Positions 1-8,553 of a stretch of DNA of 64,000 nt are shown piece after piece. The position numbers and the translations under genes were made by a program. Each line of letters opens with the position of its first letter. Positions within the stretch are counted from its first letter, which is position 1. Source of the DNA: Novosphingobium endophyticum (lineage in GTDB: Bacteria; Pseudomonadota; Alphaproteobacteria; Sphingomonadales; Sphingomonadaceae); NCBI RefSeq assembly GCF_014640675.1, contig NZ_BMHK01000006.1:33472-97471 (forward strand). Direction: 5' to 3'. The notes beneath the pieces are model-generated. The model did not search any database. It was not told the DNA's origin and was given only the letters and a program-made list of their open reading frames with translations.

Positions 1-531
1 ATCGACCATCAGCGCTTCGTGGATATGGGCACGTTCCTTGCCAACCCGGCCGAGCTCATCAAACCGCCTCGCGAGTTCACCCAGATCGAGCGCGGCATTC
101 TTTCGGCACGTCCGCTCATCTGGAGCGAGTACATCTATGCCTACAGCGCAGGGCTGCCACATCAGCTTCTCTTCGGTTTCGGTCCCGAATCGTGGGAGAA
201 GGCGTTCAACGTCTATCCGCACAACACGCTCATCGGCACGCTCTATGAGCTGGGCGGCGTCGGCGTCGGCGTGATAGTCCTGCTCTGGATATCGATGGCG
301 GCGCTTGTCCTTCAGGCCAGGCGGCTGGACCGCCCGGTACTGGCCGCGGCGCATCTCAGCTTCTTCTTCCTGAACATGGGGACCATGCCGTTCTGGCAGA
401 TCGAGGGGCTCGCCCTCTACGCGGTTCTGTGCGGGTACACCCTGTTCAGCGCCAGAGAAGGCGCGCAGCGACGCGCCAATGCGCGTGCGCCCTCCTGGGG
501 GCCGATGAGCGCGTCCCCACGGGCCGCCTGA
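1..531 (+). CDS. O-antigen ligase/polymerase-like membrane protein, C-terminal part (5' end outside window)
   Basis: The reading frame is open from base 1, so the gene starts upstream of the window. An internal ATG at 19 is not a credible start. The visible 176 residues contain a soluble loop with a G-x-G-P-E-S-W segment followed by V-Y-P-H-N-T and an E-L-G-G-V-G turn. This is the pattern seen in the last periplasmic loop of WaaL/Wzy-type ligases and polymerases. Three hydrophobic stretches follow. The family joins or polymerises undecaprenyl-linked glycans on the periplasmic side of the inner membrane. The glycosyltransferases, flippase and export genes next door fit a polymerase role. Whether it is a ligase or a Wzy polymerase cannot be decided from the C-terminus alone. 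Confidence 0.7.
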   Translation: MDHQRFVDMGTFLANPAELIKPPREFTQIERGILSARPLIWSEYIYAYSAGLPHQLLFGFGPESWEKAFNVYPHNTLIGTLYELGGVGVGVIVLLWISMAALVLQARRLDRPVLAAAHLSFFFLNMGTMPFWQIEGLALYAVLCGYTLFSAREGAQRRANARAPSWGPMSASPRAA

Positions 532-571
532 CGTCCGACTATTCCCCGCTCAGGTTCGTGGAGGCTTTGGA

Positions 572-1462
572 ATGATCCGTCAGATTGCCACCGCCGCGGC
601 CAAGCGGTGCCTGCCTCGCGATGCGCGGCTCCGGATCGCCAATCGCATCACCCACGCGCGGGGCGCCGGCGAGAAGCCGATGCCCGGTCTTGAGTGGCTG
701 TTCGTCGCCAACCTGCCCAATTCCGGCTCGACGGCGCTCGCCATGCTCCTGTCGACCGCGCGCGGCGCGACGACGCTTACCGACAATGGCGAGGCACAGT
801 GGCTGATGCCGGAGCTCTCGCGCGGGATCGGGCGCTGGGACAAGACGCGCAGGATCGACTATGCGATGCTCCGCGCGGTCTGGATCGACGCCGCACGCCG
901 CCGTGGCATCGGTGCGAACGCGCTGGTGGTGGAGAAATCGCCGCCCAACATCGTCCGCCTGCGCGCGATAACCGAGGCATTCTCCGACATGCCCGTCCAC
1001 GTCATCGTGCTCACGCGCGACCCCTACGCGGTCTGCGCCAGTTGGGCCAAGCGCTATCCGCCCGCGCGGCTGGGCCGCGAATGGGACCCAAGGTTCACGC
1101 ACATGAAGGCCGACAGCGAGGCGCTTTTCGAAGCCCTCGGGGCACTCTACGGCGAACGTGCAAACACGCTGGAATCGTGCCGCGACATGGCACAAATCGT
1201 GATTTCCTATGAAGAGCTGACCGAGAGCACGCAAAGCGCGGCGGCCAGGCTAACCAACGCCATTCCCCGCCTCGATGCGATGAATGCGAAGGCGCAGGTC
1301 CGCGTCAAGGACTACGCGCCGCAGGAGCTTACCAACATGAACGCCGCGCAGATCGAAAGGCTCTCTTCGGCGCAGCGGCGAGCCATCACGCGCGGTCTCT
1401 TGCCTTATCGCGACGTGATCGAGGCACAGGGCTACAGCCTCGATCAACCCGAAGCCGGGTGA
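572..1462 (+). CDS. Sulfotransferase family protein
   Basis: 296 residues. A P-loop-like segment NSGSTALAMLL near residue 50 matches the 5'-phosphosulfate-binding loop of PAPS-dependent sulfotransferases. A later LTRDPYAVCASW segment near residue 148 resembles the 3'-phosphate-binding strand with its Arg and Ser. The enzyme should transfer sulfate from PAPS to an acceptor. Its position 40 bases after a polymerase gene in a polysaccharide locus suggests that the acceptor is the exported glycan or its lipid carrier, which is inference. It is on the same strand as the upstream gene and convergent with the flippase downstream. There is no signal peptide, so it should act in the cytoplasm. Confidence 0.75.
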   Translation: MIRQIATAAAKRCLPRDARLRIANRITHARGAGEKPMPGLEWLFVANLPNSGSTALAMLLSTARGATTLTDNGEAQWLMPELSRGIGRWDKTRRIDYAMLRAVWIDAARRRGIGANALVVEKSPPNIVRLRAITEAFSDMPVHVIVLTRDPYAVCASWAKRYPPARLGREWDPRFTHMKADSEALFEALGALYGERANTLESCRDMAQIVISYEELTESTQSAAARLTNAIPRLDAMNAKAQVRVKDYAPQELTNMNAAQIERLSSAQRRAITRGLLPYRDVIEAQGYSLDQPEAG

Positions 1463-1488
1463 CAGCGATGTCCTGGCGATGGGCCGAG

Positions 1489-3024
1489 CTACCGAACCTT
1501 CCGGAACGTCTTCACCGCCTGGGCACGCCAGAACGGCGATAGTGACAACAGGGCAAGGCCGTAAACCATGACTCCAATCGCCACCCCCGCGAGAAGCGCG
1601 ATCAAGGGACCTGTTCCGAGGGGAATACCCGCTTCCTGCGCGACGGCGGCCATGGCCGGCCGTATCGCGTAGAGAACGGCGCCCATGGCGATGGAGGCCG
1701 TGAACGGCTGCCAGATCGCGCTCCAGGTCTGCTGGAACCCGATGCCCGACACCCGCTTCAGGAAGAAGATCTGGACCGGCAGCATCACGTAGGCCCGGGC
1801 CACGAAGGCCGCAGCGACGGCCATTACACCATAAGGCGCGGCGAGCAGCGTGAAGACCGCGGTCAGGCCCAGTTGCGCGAGGGCGATGAACAGCAGACCC
1901 CGGCTCGCGCCGAGGGCGCCGAGCGAAGGTGAGGCGAACTGGTTGAGCGTGAACGGAAGAGCCATGAAGGCAAAGATCTGGGCGAGATCTCCGGCATCCG
2001 CCCACTTCTCGCCGAACACGACAGGCACGGCGTCCGGAGCGAGTACCCCAAATCCCACGAGAGCGGGGAAGGATATGGCCGATGCCTTGGAGATCATCCA
2101 CTGGTAGGCACGTGCCAGCTCTGCCCTGTCATCCTTCACGCGGGCCAGCGTCTGCGTGGCGACGGTGGTGAAAGGGCGGATGGCACCGCCCGAAATGATG
2201 TCCACGGTGCGCCAGGCGGTGCGATAGATGCCGACGGCCACGACGCCGATCACATTGCCGATGACCAGCTCCTGCATCCGGCTCATGAAAATATAGACCA
2301 GCTGCATCGCCGTCAGGCTGCCGTTGATGCCCAGATTGCGCTTGAGGACCGCCCAGCGCCAGTTCCAGCCGGGCTTCCACCGATAAGCGTGGCGTGACAG
2401 GACGACGCTGATGATTTCGGTGAGGATTCGCTGGATCACCAGCGACCAGAGGCCGAAGCCCATGAGCGCCGCCGCCACAGCCGTCCCGCCGCCACCGATG
2501 CCGCTGACCACCGAACGCAGCGCCGTGGTCTTGTGCCCGAACTCGCGCAGGCGCAGGGCCATGTGCGTCTGGCCCAGCGCGGAAAGCGGCAGGACGACGC
2601 TCAGAACCTGTAGCGGGACCGCGATCTGCGGCGCGTCCATGAAGGCCGCGAAGGGGTGGGCGAAAACCAGGATGATGGCGCAGGCCGCCAGACTGAAGGC
2701 CATGTGACTGCGATAGACCGTGTCGACAAAGGCATCGCTCAGTTCCCTTTCCCGCGCGACAGTCTGGACGAGGCCGGCGGTGCTCATGGTGCGGAATACC
2801 TCGGCAAAAATCGCCATGAGCGCGAAGGCCCCGATATCGGCCCGCGTGAGCAGTCTTGCGAGCAGGACGAAGACGACGAAGGAGAACAACTGGTCGGAGG
2901 CGAACCTCACTATGGTCCAGCCGACCGAATGCTTGCTTTGCCGCCGCAGCTGATGGTCGAACCGCGCGCCGCGGTGCGAGCCATGGGGCGATGTCGCGAC
3001 GGAATCAGTGGCCACGCAGGACAC
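1489..3024 (-). CDS. Wzx-like polysaccharide flippase
   Basis: 511 residues with about 12 hydrophobic segments spread over the chain, a length and profile typical of the polysaccharide transporter (PST/MATE-like) family. The N-terminal part (VGWTIVRFASDQLFSFVVF) and the LARLLTRADIGAFAL segment are characteristic. The role would be to flip undecaprenyl-linked repeat units across the inner membrane. The start overlaps the end of the upstream GT25 gene by 20 bases, so the two are probably translationally coupled. The roughly 30-residue hydrophilic N-terminus may be over-long, but I see no better start. Confidence 0.85.
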   Translation of the reverse strand: MSCVATDSVATSPHGSHRGARFDHQLRRQSKHSVGWTIVRFASDQLFSFVVFVLLARLLTRADIGAFALMAIFAEVFRTMSTAGLVQTVARERELSDAFVDTVYRSHMAFSLAACAIILVFAHPFAAFMDAPQIAVPLQVLSVVLPLSALGQTHMALRLREFGHKTTALRSVVSGIGGGGTAVAAALMGFGLWSLVIQRILTEIISVVLSRHAYRWKPGWNWRWAVLKRNLGINGSLTAMQLVYIFMSRMQELVIGNVIGVVAVGIYRTAWRTVDIISGGAIRPFTTVATQTLARVKDDRAELARAYQWMISKASAISFPALVGFGVLAPDAVPVVFGEKWADAGDLAQIFAFMALPFTLNQFASPSLGALGASRGLLFIALAQLGLTAVFTLLAAPYGVMAVAAAFVARAYVMLPVQIFFLKRVSGIGFQQTWSAIWQPFTASIAMGAVLYAIRPAMAAVAQEAGIPLGTGPLIALLAGVAIGVMVYGLALLSLSPFWRAQAVKTFRKVR

Positions 3025-3754
3025 TCAGCTTCTTGAAGCGGATGCGCTGCCGGTCGATCCACCGGGCCAGCCGCTGACGCGGAGCCAGATACGCCCGGGC
3101 CCGCGCTGTCGCGAAACGCTCCGAGCCGATCCCGGAGGGCACGAATTCCTCGATCACCGGGGCAGGAAAGAGCGCGAGATTGCGCACACCGTGCTCCCAT
3201 GAGCGATCCATCTGATCATCGATCGGCCGCCTGATCGTCGCGCAAGCCTCCAGGAACGCGCGCGCGCCTTTCAGTGTGATCGCATAGGCCTGGGTGCCGT
3301 AGGGATGGCCCACCAGCTCCACGATCGAGCGGGAATGCTGCAGAAAATTACGCGAAACCACCCGGCTGAACGTCGGCACCTTCGAATAGAGCCGCAGATA
3401 AGGTACGTTGAGCGCTTCGAGGTTGGTCGCCGCCAGCCCGGCCAGAAAGGCCCAATCCACAATCACGTCGTCCTCCAGGACGATGCATTGAGCGATGCCC
3501 TGCCGGTCCATCTCCTGCCAGACCGAGAAATGGCTGGCATAGCAACCAAGTTCGCCCTGGGTCAGTGGCCGCCCCTTGTTCCGCTCCACGGCCTCGGTGT
3601 CATAAGTCAATCCCTCACCCGGCCGGGTGCAGGCATCGAAAAAGCGCCAGGGAAGCGCGGCATCGCGCGCGCGCGCGGCGAATGCGGCGCGGCGTTTTTC
3701 CGCACTCGTCATCGATATGACGACGACCGGACAGGGAAATGCGCTTTGAGTCAT
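3005..3754 (-). CDS. Glycosyltransferase family 25 (LPS/EPS biosynthesis)
   Basis: 249 residues. It has the GT25 hallmark LTQGELGCYASHFSVWQ (about residues 64-80), followed by CIVLEDDV with an acidic pair that should bind the nucleotide-sugar metal. Family members add galactose or similar sugars to LPS core or polysaccharide on the cytoplasmic face. It forms a two-gene unit with the downstream flippase (20-base overlap). The start is an ATG at 3754, with the divergent promoter region to the GT2 genes behind it. Sugar specificity cannot be read from the sequence. Confidence 0.85.
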   Translation of the reverse strand: MTQSAFPCPVVVISMTSAEKRRAAFAARARDAALPWRFFDACTRPGEGLTYDTEAVERNKGRPLTQGELGCYASHFSVWQEMDRQGIAQCIVLEDDVIVDWAFLAGLAATNLEALNVPYLRLYSKVPTFSRVVSRNFLQHSRSIVELVGHPYGTQAYAITLKGARAFLEACATIRRPIDDQMDRSWEHGVRNLALFPAPVIEEFVPSGIGSERFATARARAYLAPRQRLARWIDRQRIRFKKLSVLRGH

Positions 3755-4068
3755 GGTAAATCAGCGGTTTCTTTCGCCAGCCACGCGTGATCGTACACCG
3801 GCTGCTGTTCACCGGCGAGGCGAAACAAATCGAATTTTCTGCTGCAACGCAACCTGGGCGGCTCCGCCAGCCGGTCACGGAGCGTCGTAGCGAGCCATAA
3901 TAACGATCAATTCGTGGCGGGGCGATGGCGTGGGCACATTTCGGCCAGCTTTCAGACCGGCTCGTCTTCGCAATTGCGGCGAATGCTTGACCGTCTGAAG
4001 GGACTGCGCGAGCGTCGCGAACAGTTCAGATCTTCAGATCCGATGTCCCGAACGTCGCAGGTGCATAG
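3755..4068. other. Divergent intergenic region between GT25 and GT2 genes
   Basis: 314 bases without a supportable gene. It should hold the promoters for both the leftward GT25-flippase unit and the rightward GT2 unit. No strong inverted repeat, terminator or recognisable operator was found by eye. Confidence 0.4.
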
Positions 4069-4944
4069 ATGTCCAGGCCATTGATCAGCGTGATAATACC
4101 GGTGTGGAACGGTCGTGAGGTGATCGGCCGGTGCCTTGCCGCGCTTCAGGAGCAGTCGCTCCCCCCGGAGACGTTCGAAGTGATCGTGGTCGACAACGGA
4201 TCGAGCGACGGCACGGTGGACCTGGCGCGCTCGTTCGCGGGTGTGGCCGTGCACGTCGAATCCCGCCCCGGTTCCTACGCCGCCCGCAACCTGGGACTAG
4301 GGCTTGCGCGCGGAACCTATGTCGCATTTACGGATGCCGATTGCCGGCCGGCCCCCTGCTGGCTCGAACGCGCGCTCGATGCGGCAGAGCGTCATCCCGA
4401 CGCGGGCGTCCTGGCCGGCAAGATCAGCCTGTTCGAGGAAGGCCGCGAAACAAACCCGCTGTGCGCCGACTACGAACGGCTGTTCAGCTTCCCCCAGTCG
4501 TTTGCCGCGCGGGGCAATTGCGCCACGGCCAACTGGACGAGCCGCCGCGAAGTGTTCGACGCGGTCGGCGGTTTCAACGAACGGCTGAAATCCGGCGGCG
4601 ACCGTGAAATGGCGCTGCGCATTCGCGATGCGGGACATCCCCTCGTCTACGTTCCGGACAAGATCGTCTGGCATCCGGTGCGTGCCACACGCGACGACCT
4701 CGTGCGCAAGCGCCAGCGCCTGAGCGGCGGGCGGTGGGACAGGACGGAGCCTTCCGCACGTCTTGCCAGGGTACTGGGCATGACGATTTACGACACGGCC
4801 AGACGCCTGCGCCGCGTATGGGCGACGGCCGACATGCCGATTGGCCGCAAGGTTGCGCTTTCACGCCTGACGATGGACCTTTCCGTCGTCGCCACCCGCG
4901 AGTTCTGGAAGCTTTCCCAGGGTCATCGATCCGCGAGACAATGA
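4069..4944 (+). CDS. Glycosyltransferase family 2
   Basis: 291 residues of GT-A fold. The chain opens with ISVIIPVWNG, then VIVVDNGSSDGT, and has the metal-binding AFTDADCR motif near residue 85. A GGFNERLKSGGDREMALR segment follows, which in GT2 enzymes carries the catalytic-base region (usual form ED/GD). It is followed after 15 bases by a second GT2 gene in the same direction, so they are probably co-transcribed. It acts on a lipid-linked acceptor at the cytoplasmic face of the inner membrane. There is no transmembrane helix, and donor and acceptor are unknown. Confidence 0.85.
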   Translation: MSRPLISVIIPVWNGREVIGRCLAALQEQSLPPETFEVIVVDNGSSDGTVDLARSFAGVAVHVESRPGSYAARNLGLGLARGTYVAFTDADCRPAPCWLERALDAAERHPDAGVLAGKISLFEEGRETNPLCADYERLFSFPQSFAARGNCATANWTSRREVFDAVGGFNERLKSGGDREMALRIRDAGHPLVYVPDKIVWHPVRATRDDLVRKRQRLSGGRWDRTEPSARLARVLGMTIYDTARRLRRVWATADMPIGRKVALSRLTMDLSVVATREFWKLSQGHRSARQ

Positions 4945-4959
4945 TTTGAGCGAGGTTTC

Positions 4960-5925
4960 ATGACATCACCCGGGTTCTCTGTCGTCATGCCGCTCCACAA
5001 TAAGGCGGGCCACGTCGCGACCGCCATCGAAAGCGTGCTTGCGCAAAGCGTTCCGCCATTGGAGATCATCGTCATCGACGATTGCTCGACCGACGGCAGC
5101 CGGGCGATCGCCGCGGACTTTGCCGGCGAACGACTGCGGCTGCTCGATCGCGACACCCCAGGTCCCGGCGGATATGCGGCGCGCAATCTGGGCATTCGCG
5201 AAGCCAGGGGCGACTGGATCGCGTTTCTCGATGCCGACGATCTCTGGCATCAGGACCATCTTGCCGTGCTGGCCTATGGCCTCTCGAAGGCGCCCGAGGC
5301 CGGCGCAGCGGCAACGCGCTTTGAACATGTCTTCGACACACACCGTCAGCCCCAGCGCATCGCCCCCCGGCTGGAGACGGGCGCCGTGCTCGATTTCACC
5401 CAATTCCTGGAAAGCTGGCTGACCGTTCGCGAGTGCCCGATGTGGACCGGCGCCATTGCACTTCGCCGGGATCTGCTGATCGACGCCGGCCTGTTTCCCG
5501 AGGAACGTGCCCGGCGCGGCGGAGACAAGGATCTGTGGCTGCGGGCCATGCGGCATTCGAAACTGGCTTACGAACCCGTCATCACGGCGGAGTTCAGCCG
5601 CGATTCCGCGAACAAGGTCAGCAAGTCGACCAACACGCTCTCCACGCCCTGCCTGATCGCGACGGCGCGCGCGATGATGGCCGAGGCCAGTCCAGGGGAA
5701 CAGCGGCTGCTGCGGCGGCTGATCAATCAGGAAATAGCGCATTACACCCGCTATGCCCTGAAGCTCGACAACAAGATCCGTATTCCGCTGCGCGACGTCG
5801 CCCTGCCGGAGGGGTTCAGCACGCTGGCCATGCTGGCGATGACGCGATGGACACCCGCGTCCTGGCGAAAGTCCGCCTACCAGGTCGCGAAATATCTACA
5901 CATGCGGCACGCAGGGGCAAGGTGA
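4960..5925 (+). CDS. Glycosyltransferase family 2
   Basis: 321 residues. The N-terminal domain has FSVVMPLHNKAGHV, then IIVIDDCSTDGS, and the metal motif FLDADDLW near residue 91. The later ARRGGDKDLWLRAM segment corresponds to the acceptor/catalytic region. This is a paralogue-type neighbour of the preceding GT2 gene, not a close duplicate. It lies 15 bases downstream of that gene and 4 bases upstream of the outer-membrane barrel gene, consistent with one operon. Substrate unknown. Confidence 0.85.
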   Translation: MTSPGFSVVMPLHNKAGHVATAIESVLAQSVPPLEIIVIDDCSTDGSRAIAADFAGERLRLLDRDTPGPGGYAARNLGIREARGDWIAFLDADDLWHQDHLAVLAYGLSKAPEAGAAATRFEHVFDTHRQPQRIAPRLETGAVLDFTQFLESWLTVRECPMWTGAIALRRDLLIDAGLFPEERARRGGDKDLWLRAMRHSKLAYEPVITAEFSRDSANKVSKSTNTLSTPCLIATARAMMAEASPGEQRLLRRLINQEIAHYTRYALKLDNKIRIPLRDVALPEGFSTLAMLAMTRWTPASWRKSAYQVAKYLHMRHAGAR

Positions 5926-5929
5926 GGGA

Positions 5930-7273
5930 ATGAAAATCAGAACTGTATTCACGGGCGCGCAGATCGTCCGCGCAATCGCCTGTCCCTGCATTCCGGTTGT
6001 TGCGTTCGGGGCGCTCTCGGCTCCCGCCCTGGCACAGCGGTACGATCCGTTCGACCAGCTGGGTAGCCTGAGGGCCAGCGACAATCCGCTCGACGATGAA
6101 CGACCGGACAGCGTTACCGGTCGACCGCGCCCCGAATACGCGGCGGTTCCCATCCAGGCCGGATCGCTTCAGATCATGCCGCAGGTTCTGGTCGGTCTCG
6201 AAGCCGACAGCAACGTCTACGCCGTCGACGATGGCCGCACCAGCGACGCGATCCTGACATTCCGGCCACGGATTTCGGTCTCGCGCCCTTCCCCGGTATT
6301 CAGCTGGTCGGTAGCCGGCGAGTACGCGGGAGCGCGCTATTTCGACCTCACGGAGGAGAACAGGGACGACTACGCGTTCCGGGGAGGCGTCCAGTACCAG
6401 ATCGGAAGCAACACGGTCTTCATTGCCAGGGCGCTGCAGGCCCGCAATTCCGAGCAACGAAGCTCCCCTGACTCGGTTGCCGGCATCGTGCGGCCCAACC
6501 GCTTCCATGTCACGGAAGCCTACGGCGACCTGAGCCACACGTTCAATCGCGTGAGCATCCGCGGCACCGTCGATTTCGAGCGCGTGAACTACATCGACAA
6601 CTTCAACGGCGCGGGTGAAATCATCGATCAGGATTTCAGGGACCGCTCGACCGTCACGGGCAATCTGATCCTGGAATATACGGTCAGCCCCAGCTTCGCG
6701 CTCTTCGCCGCCGGTTCTGCCAACAAGCGCGACTATCGGACGCGGACAGACCTCGTCCCGGCCCGCGATTCGAAGGGGTACGAACTGGCGCTCGGTTCCA
6801 GTTTCGAGATCAGCCGCCTGATGCACGGCACTATACGCGTGGGCTACATGCGCCAGAACTACGAGGATCCGCTGTTCAACGACAGACGCAGTTTGCTGGT
6901 CCGGGGCGAAGTGGCATACTATCTGACCCCGCTGGTAACTCTCACAGCGAAAGTCGACCGGCGTACCGCGGAGACCGGCGTGCGCGAGGCCGCCGGCTAT
7001 GTCCGCACCAACGCCTCGCTACGGGCGGACTACGAGCTGAAGCGCAACCTGCTCCTGCATCTTGAAGCGGGCAACGAACATCGCAGTTTCGTGAGCCTCG
7101 ACAGAAAGGACAACCGTTTCTCCGCCTCTTTCGGCTCCACATGGCTCCTGAGCCCGCGCTGGTCGGTAAGGACCGACTTCAGCCACCGGCGGCAGAACAG
7201 CTCGGGCACCCTGCCGGGGCGGGAATTCCACGATAATCAGGTTTCAATCGGCGTCGTCTTCAAGGGGCTTTAA
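5930..7273 (+). CDS. Outer-membrane beta-barrel protein of the polysaccharide locus
   Basis: 447 residues with an N-terminal signal-like stretch ending ALSAPALAQ. The rest is dense in alternating amphipathic strands separated by polar turns (for example FSWSVAGEYAGARYF, TIRVGYMRQNYED), ending in IGVVFKGL. This is the profile of the BBP2-type outer-membrane beta-barrels found in exopolysaccharide clusters. It is probably a structural or export-associated barrel rather than an enzyme. The gene is the last of the GT2 unit, and its stop overlaps by 4 bases the stop region of the convergent acetyltransferase gene. Exact role unknown. Confidence 0.65.
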   Translation: MKIRTVFTGAQIVRAIACPCIPVVAFGALSAPALAQRYDPFDQLGSLRASDNPLDDERPDSVTGRPRPEYAAVPIQAGSLQIMPQVLVGLEADSNVYAVDDGRTSDAILTFRPRISVSRPSPVFSWSVAGEYAGARYFDLTEENRDDYAFRGGVQYQIGSNTVFIARALQARNSEQRSSPDSVAGIVRPNRFHVTEAYGDLSHTFNRVSIRGTVDFERVNYIDNFNGAGEIIDQDFRDRSTVTGNLILEYTVSPSFALFAAGSANKRDYRTRTDLVPARDSKGYELALGSSFEISRLMHGTIRVGYMRQNYEDPLFNDRRSLLVRGEVAYYLTPLVTLTAKVDRRTAETGVREAAGYVRTNASLRADYELKRNLLLHLEAGNEHRSFVSLDRKDNRFSASFGSTWLLSPRWSVRTDFSHRRQNSSGTLPGREFHDNQVSIGVVFKGL

Positions 7274-7956
7274 CCGCTCGCCGGGCCGGCTGCGGCCCGG
7301 CAGCGCTGCAACAGCTCATCCGGCACAAGCCGGTTCAAGTACCCGTCCGAACCGGATTCGGAGATCAGCCGCGCGGGGATACCGCCCACTACGCCTTTTT
7401 CCGGAACGTCTTTCGTCACCACGGCATTGGCGCCGACGGCACAGTCATCACCGATGTAGACGCGGCCGATGATCTTTGCGCCAGCCGCGACGAAGACGCG
7501 GTTTCCCAGTACCGGAGAGCCGGCGTTTGCCCCCCGGTTCGCCTGTCCGAGCATCGTGCCATGGGTCAGATTGGCATTGGCACCGATAACCGCGTCGCCA
7601 TTGATGTAGATGCCGCCAAAACGGTTGATGAAAAGGCCGGGACCGATGACGGTATACTCGGGGATGGCAATTCCATACTTGTAGCGGCAACGCAGCAGCA
7701 GCCACTTGGCGATCAGGTATAGCCCGAAGGCCTTGAAGCGCCAGGTCCGCAGATAGCCGCAGCCGCGCATGATAACCGTGTACTTGTACCCCGGCGTGAA
7801 GAGGAAATGCCGCCAGAACGCCCGCGCATCGATACGTCCGGCATAGCGGTAGAGATCCGCCTGAAGCAGAAGGCGCAACTGGCGGAACGTGCGCGCGCAA
7901 CCGCGGCTATGCGGTTTCCCGAGGGCATCGGGCGTAATCGGAGCCATCTTGTTCAA
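7270..7956 (-). CDS. Left-handed beta-helix (serine O-acetyltransferase-like) acyltransferase
   Basis: 228 residues. The C-terminal half shows hexapeptide-repeat character (YTVIGPGLFI, GDAVIGANANLTHGTMLG, NRVFVAAGAKIIGRVYIGDDCAVGA is this region in three blocks) and ends with the typical VVGGIPARLI closing loop. The N-terminal 90 residues are a helical extension. In polysaccharide loci such proteins O-acetylate sugars of the repeat unit using acetyl-CoA. The start ATG overlaps the stop of the export-protein gene (ATGA), indicating translational coupling. It could instead be a genuine CysE-type enzyme, but the locus argues for glycan acetylation. Confidence 0.8.
   Translation of the reverse strand: MNKMAPITPDALGKPHSRGCARTFRQLRLLLQADLYRYAGRIDARAFWRHFLFTPGYKYTVIMRGCGYLRTWRFKAFGLYLIAKWLLLRCRYKYGIAIPEYTVIGPGLFINRFGGIYINGDAVIGANANLTHGTMLGQANRGANAGSPVLGNRVFVAAGAKIIGRVYIGDDCAVGANAVVTKDVPEKGVVGGIPARLISESGSDGYLNRLVPDELLQRCRAAAGPASG
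7280..7301. terminator. GC-rich hairpin between convergent genes (possible terminator)
   Basis: A perfect 8-base inverted repeat, GCCGGGCC and GGCCCGGC, with a 6-base loop. It lies just past the stop of the barrel gene and inside the last codons of the acetyltransferase gene. There is no T tract, so function as a terminator for the rightward unit is only plausible. Confidence 0.4.
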
Positions 7957-8513
7957 AAGAAGCGCTCTCCGATGCGGATCGTGTCACCCGGAGCCACCGG
8001 AATACCCGCCGTCAGCTTGTAGAGGCGCTCGTCCGCCTCCCCGGCGGACTTGATGTAGACGCGCTTCTTGTTGGCCCGGTAGCTGAAGCCGCCGGCCTTG
8101 GCCACGGCATCGCGGACGGTCAACCCCAGCGAAAAGGGATACTCGCCGGGTTTGCCGACTTCTCCCAGGATGTAGATCGGGCGGTACGCGCCCACTTCCA
8201 CCGTGACGCTAGGGTCGTTGACATACCCGTTGGCAAGACCCGCCATCAGCGCGGCCTGTATGTCGGATGGCCTGACGCCGGCAGCCTGGACATTTCCAAG
8301 CAGGGGAAACGCGATCGTTCCCTCTGACGAAATGACGAACTCGCCGGTCAAGGTCGGTTGGCCGTAGGTCGTGATCTTCACCATGTCGCCCGGCGCCAGC
8401 TTGAGTTCGATCTCTCTGCTCTCGAGCGGCTTGTCAGCCGCCGCCGGCGAAACCGCGCTGACGAACGTCAGCGCCAGGAAGACGATGAAACGCTTGATCC
8501 ATAGCCCGGTCAT
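7953..8513 (-). CDS. Polysaccharide export protein (Wza/GumB-like, short form)
   Basis: 186 residues with an N-terminal signal segment (FIVFLALTFVSAVSPAAA). This is followed by the poly-export domain (LAPGDMVKITTYGQPTLTG and FVISSEGTIAFPLLG) and one SLBB-like domain (YILGEVGKPGEYPFS). It should be part of the periplasmic or outer-membrane polysaccharide channel. At 186 residues it is shorter than E. coli Wza and lacks a lipobox cysteine and the C-terminal amphipathic helix, so it resembles the short GumB/ExoF-like forms. It overlaps the acetyltransferase gene by 4 bases. The co-polymerase (Wzc type) is not in this window. Confidence 0.85.
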   Translation of the reverse strand: MTGLWIKRFIVFLALTFVSAVSPAAADKPLESREIELKLAPGDMVKITTYGQPTLTGEFVISSEGTIAFPLLGNVQAAGVRPSDIQAALMAGLANGYVNDPSVTVEVGAYRPIYILGEVGKPGEYPFSLGLTVRDAVAKAGGFSYRANKKRVYIKSAGEADERLYKLTAGIPVAPGDTIRIGERFF

Positions 8514-8553
8514 TACACACCTCTCTTCCTAGGATTGCCGCCCGCCCCGTCCG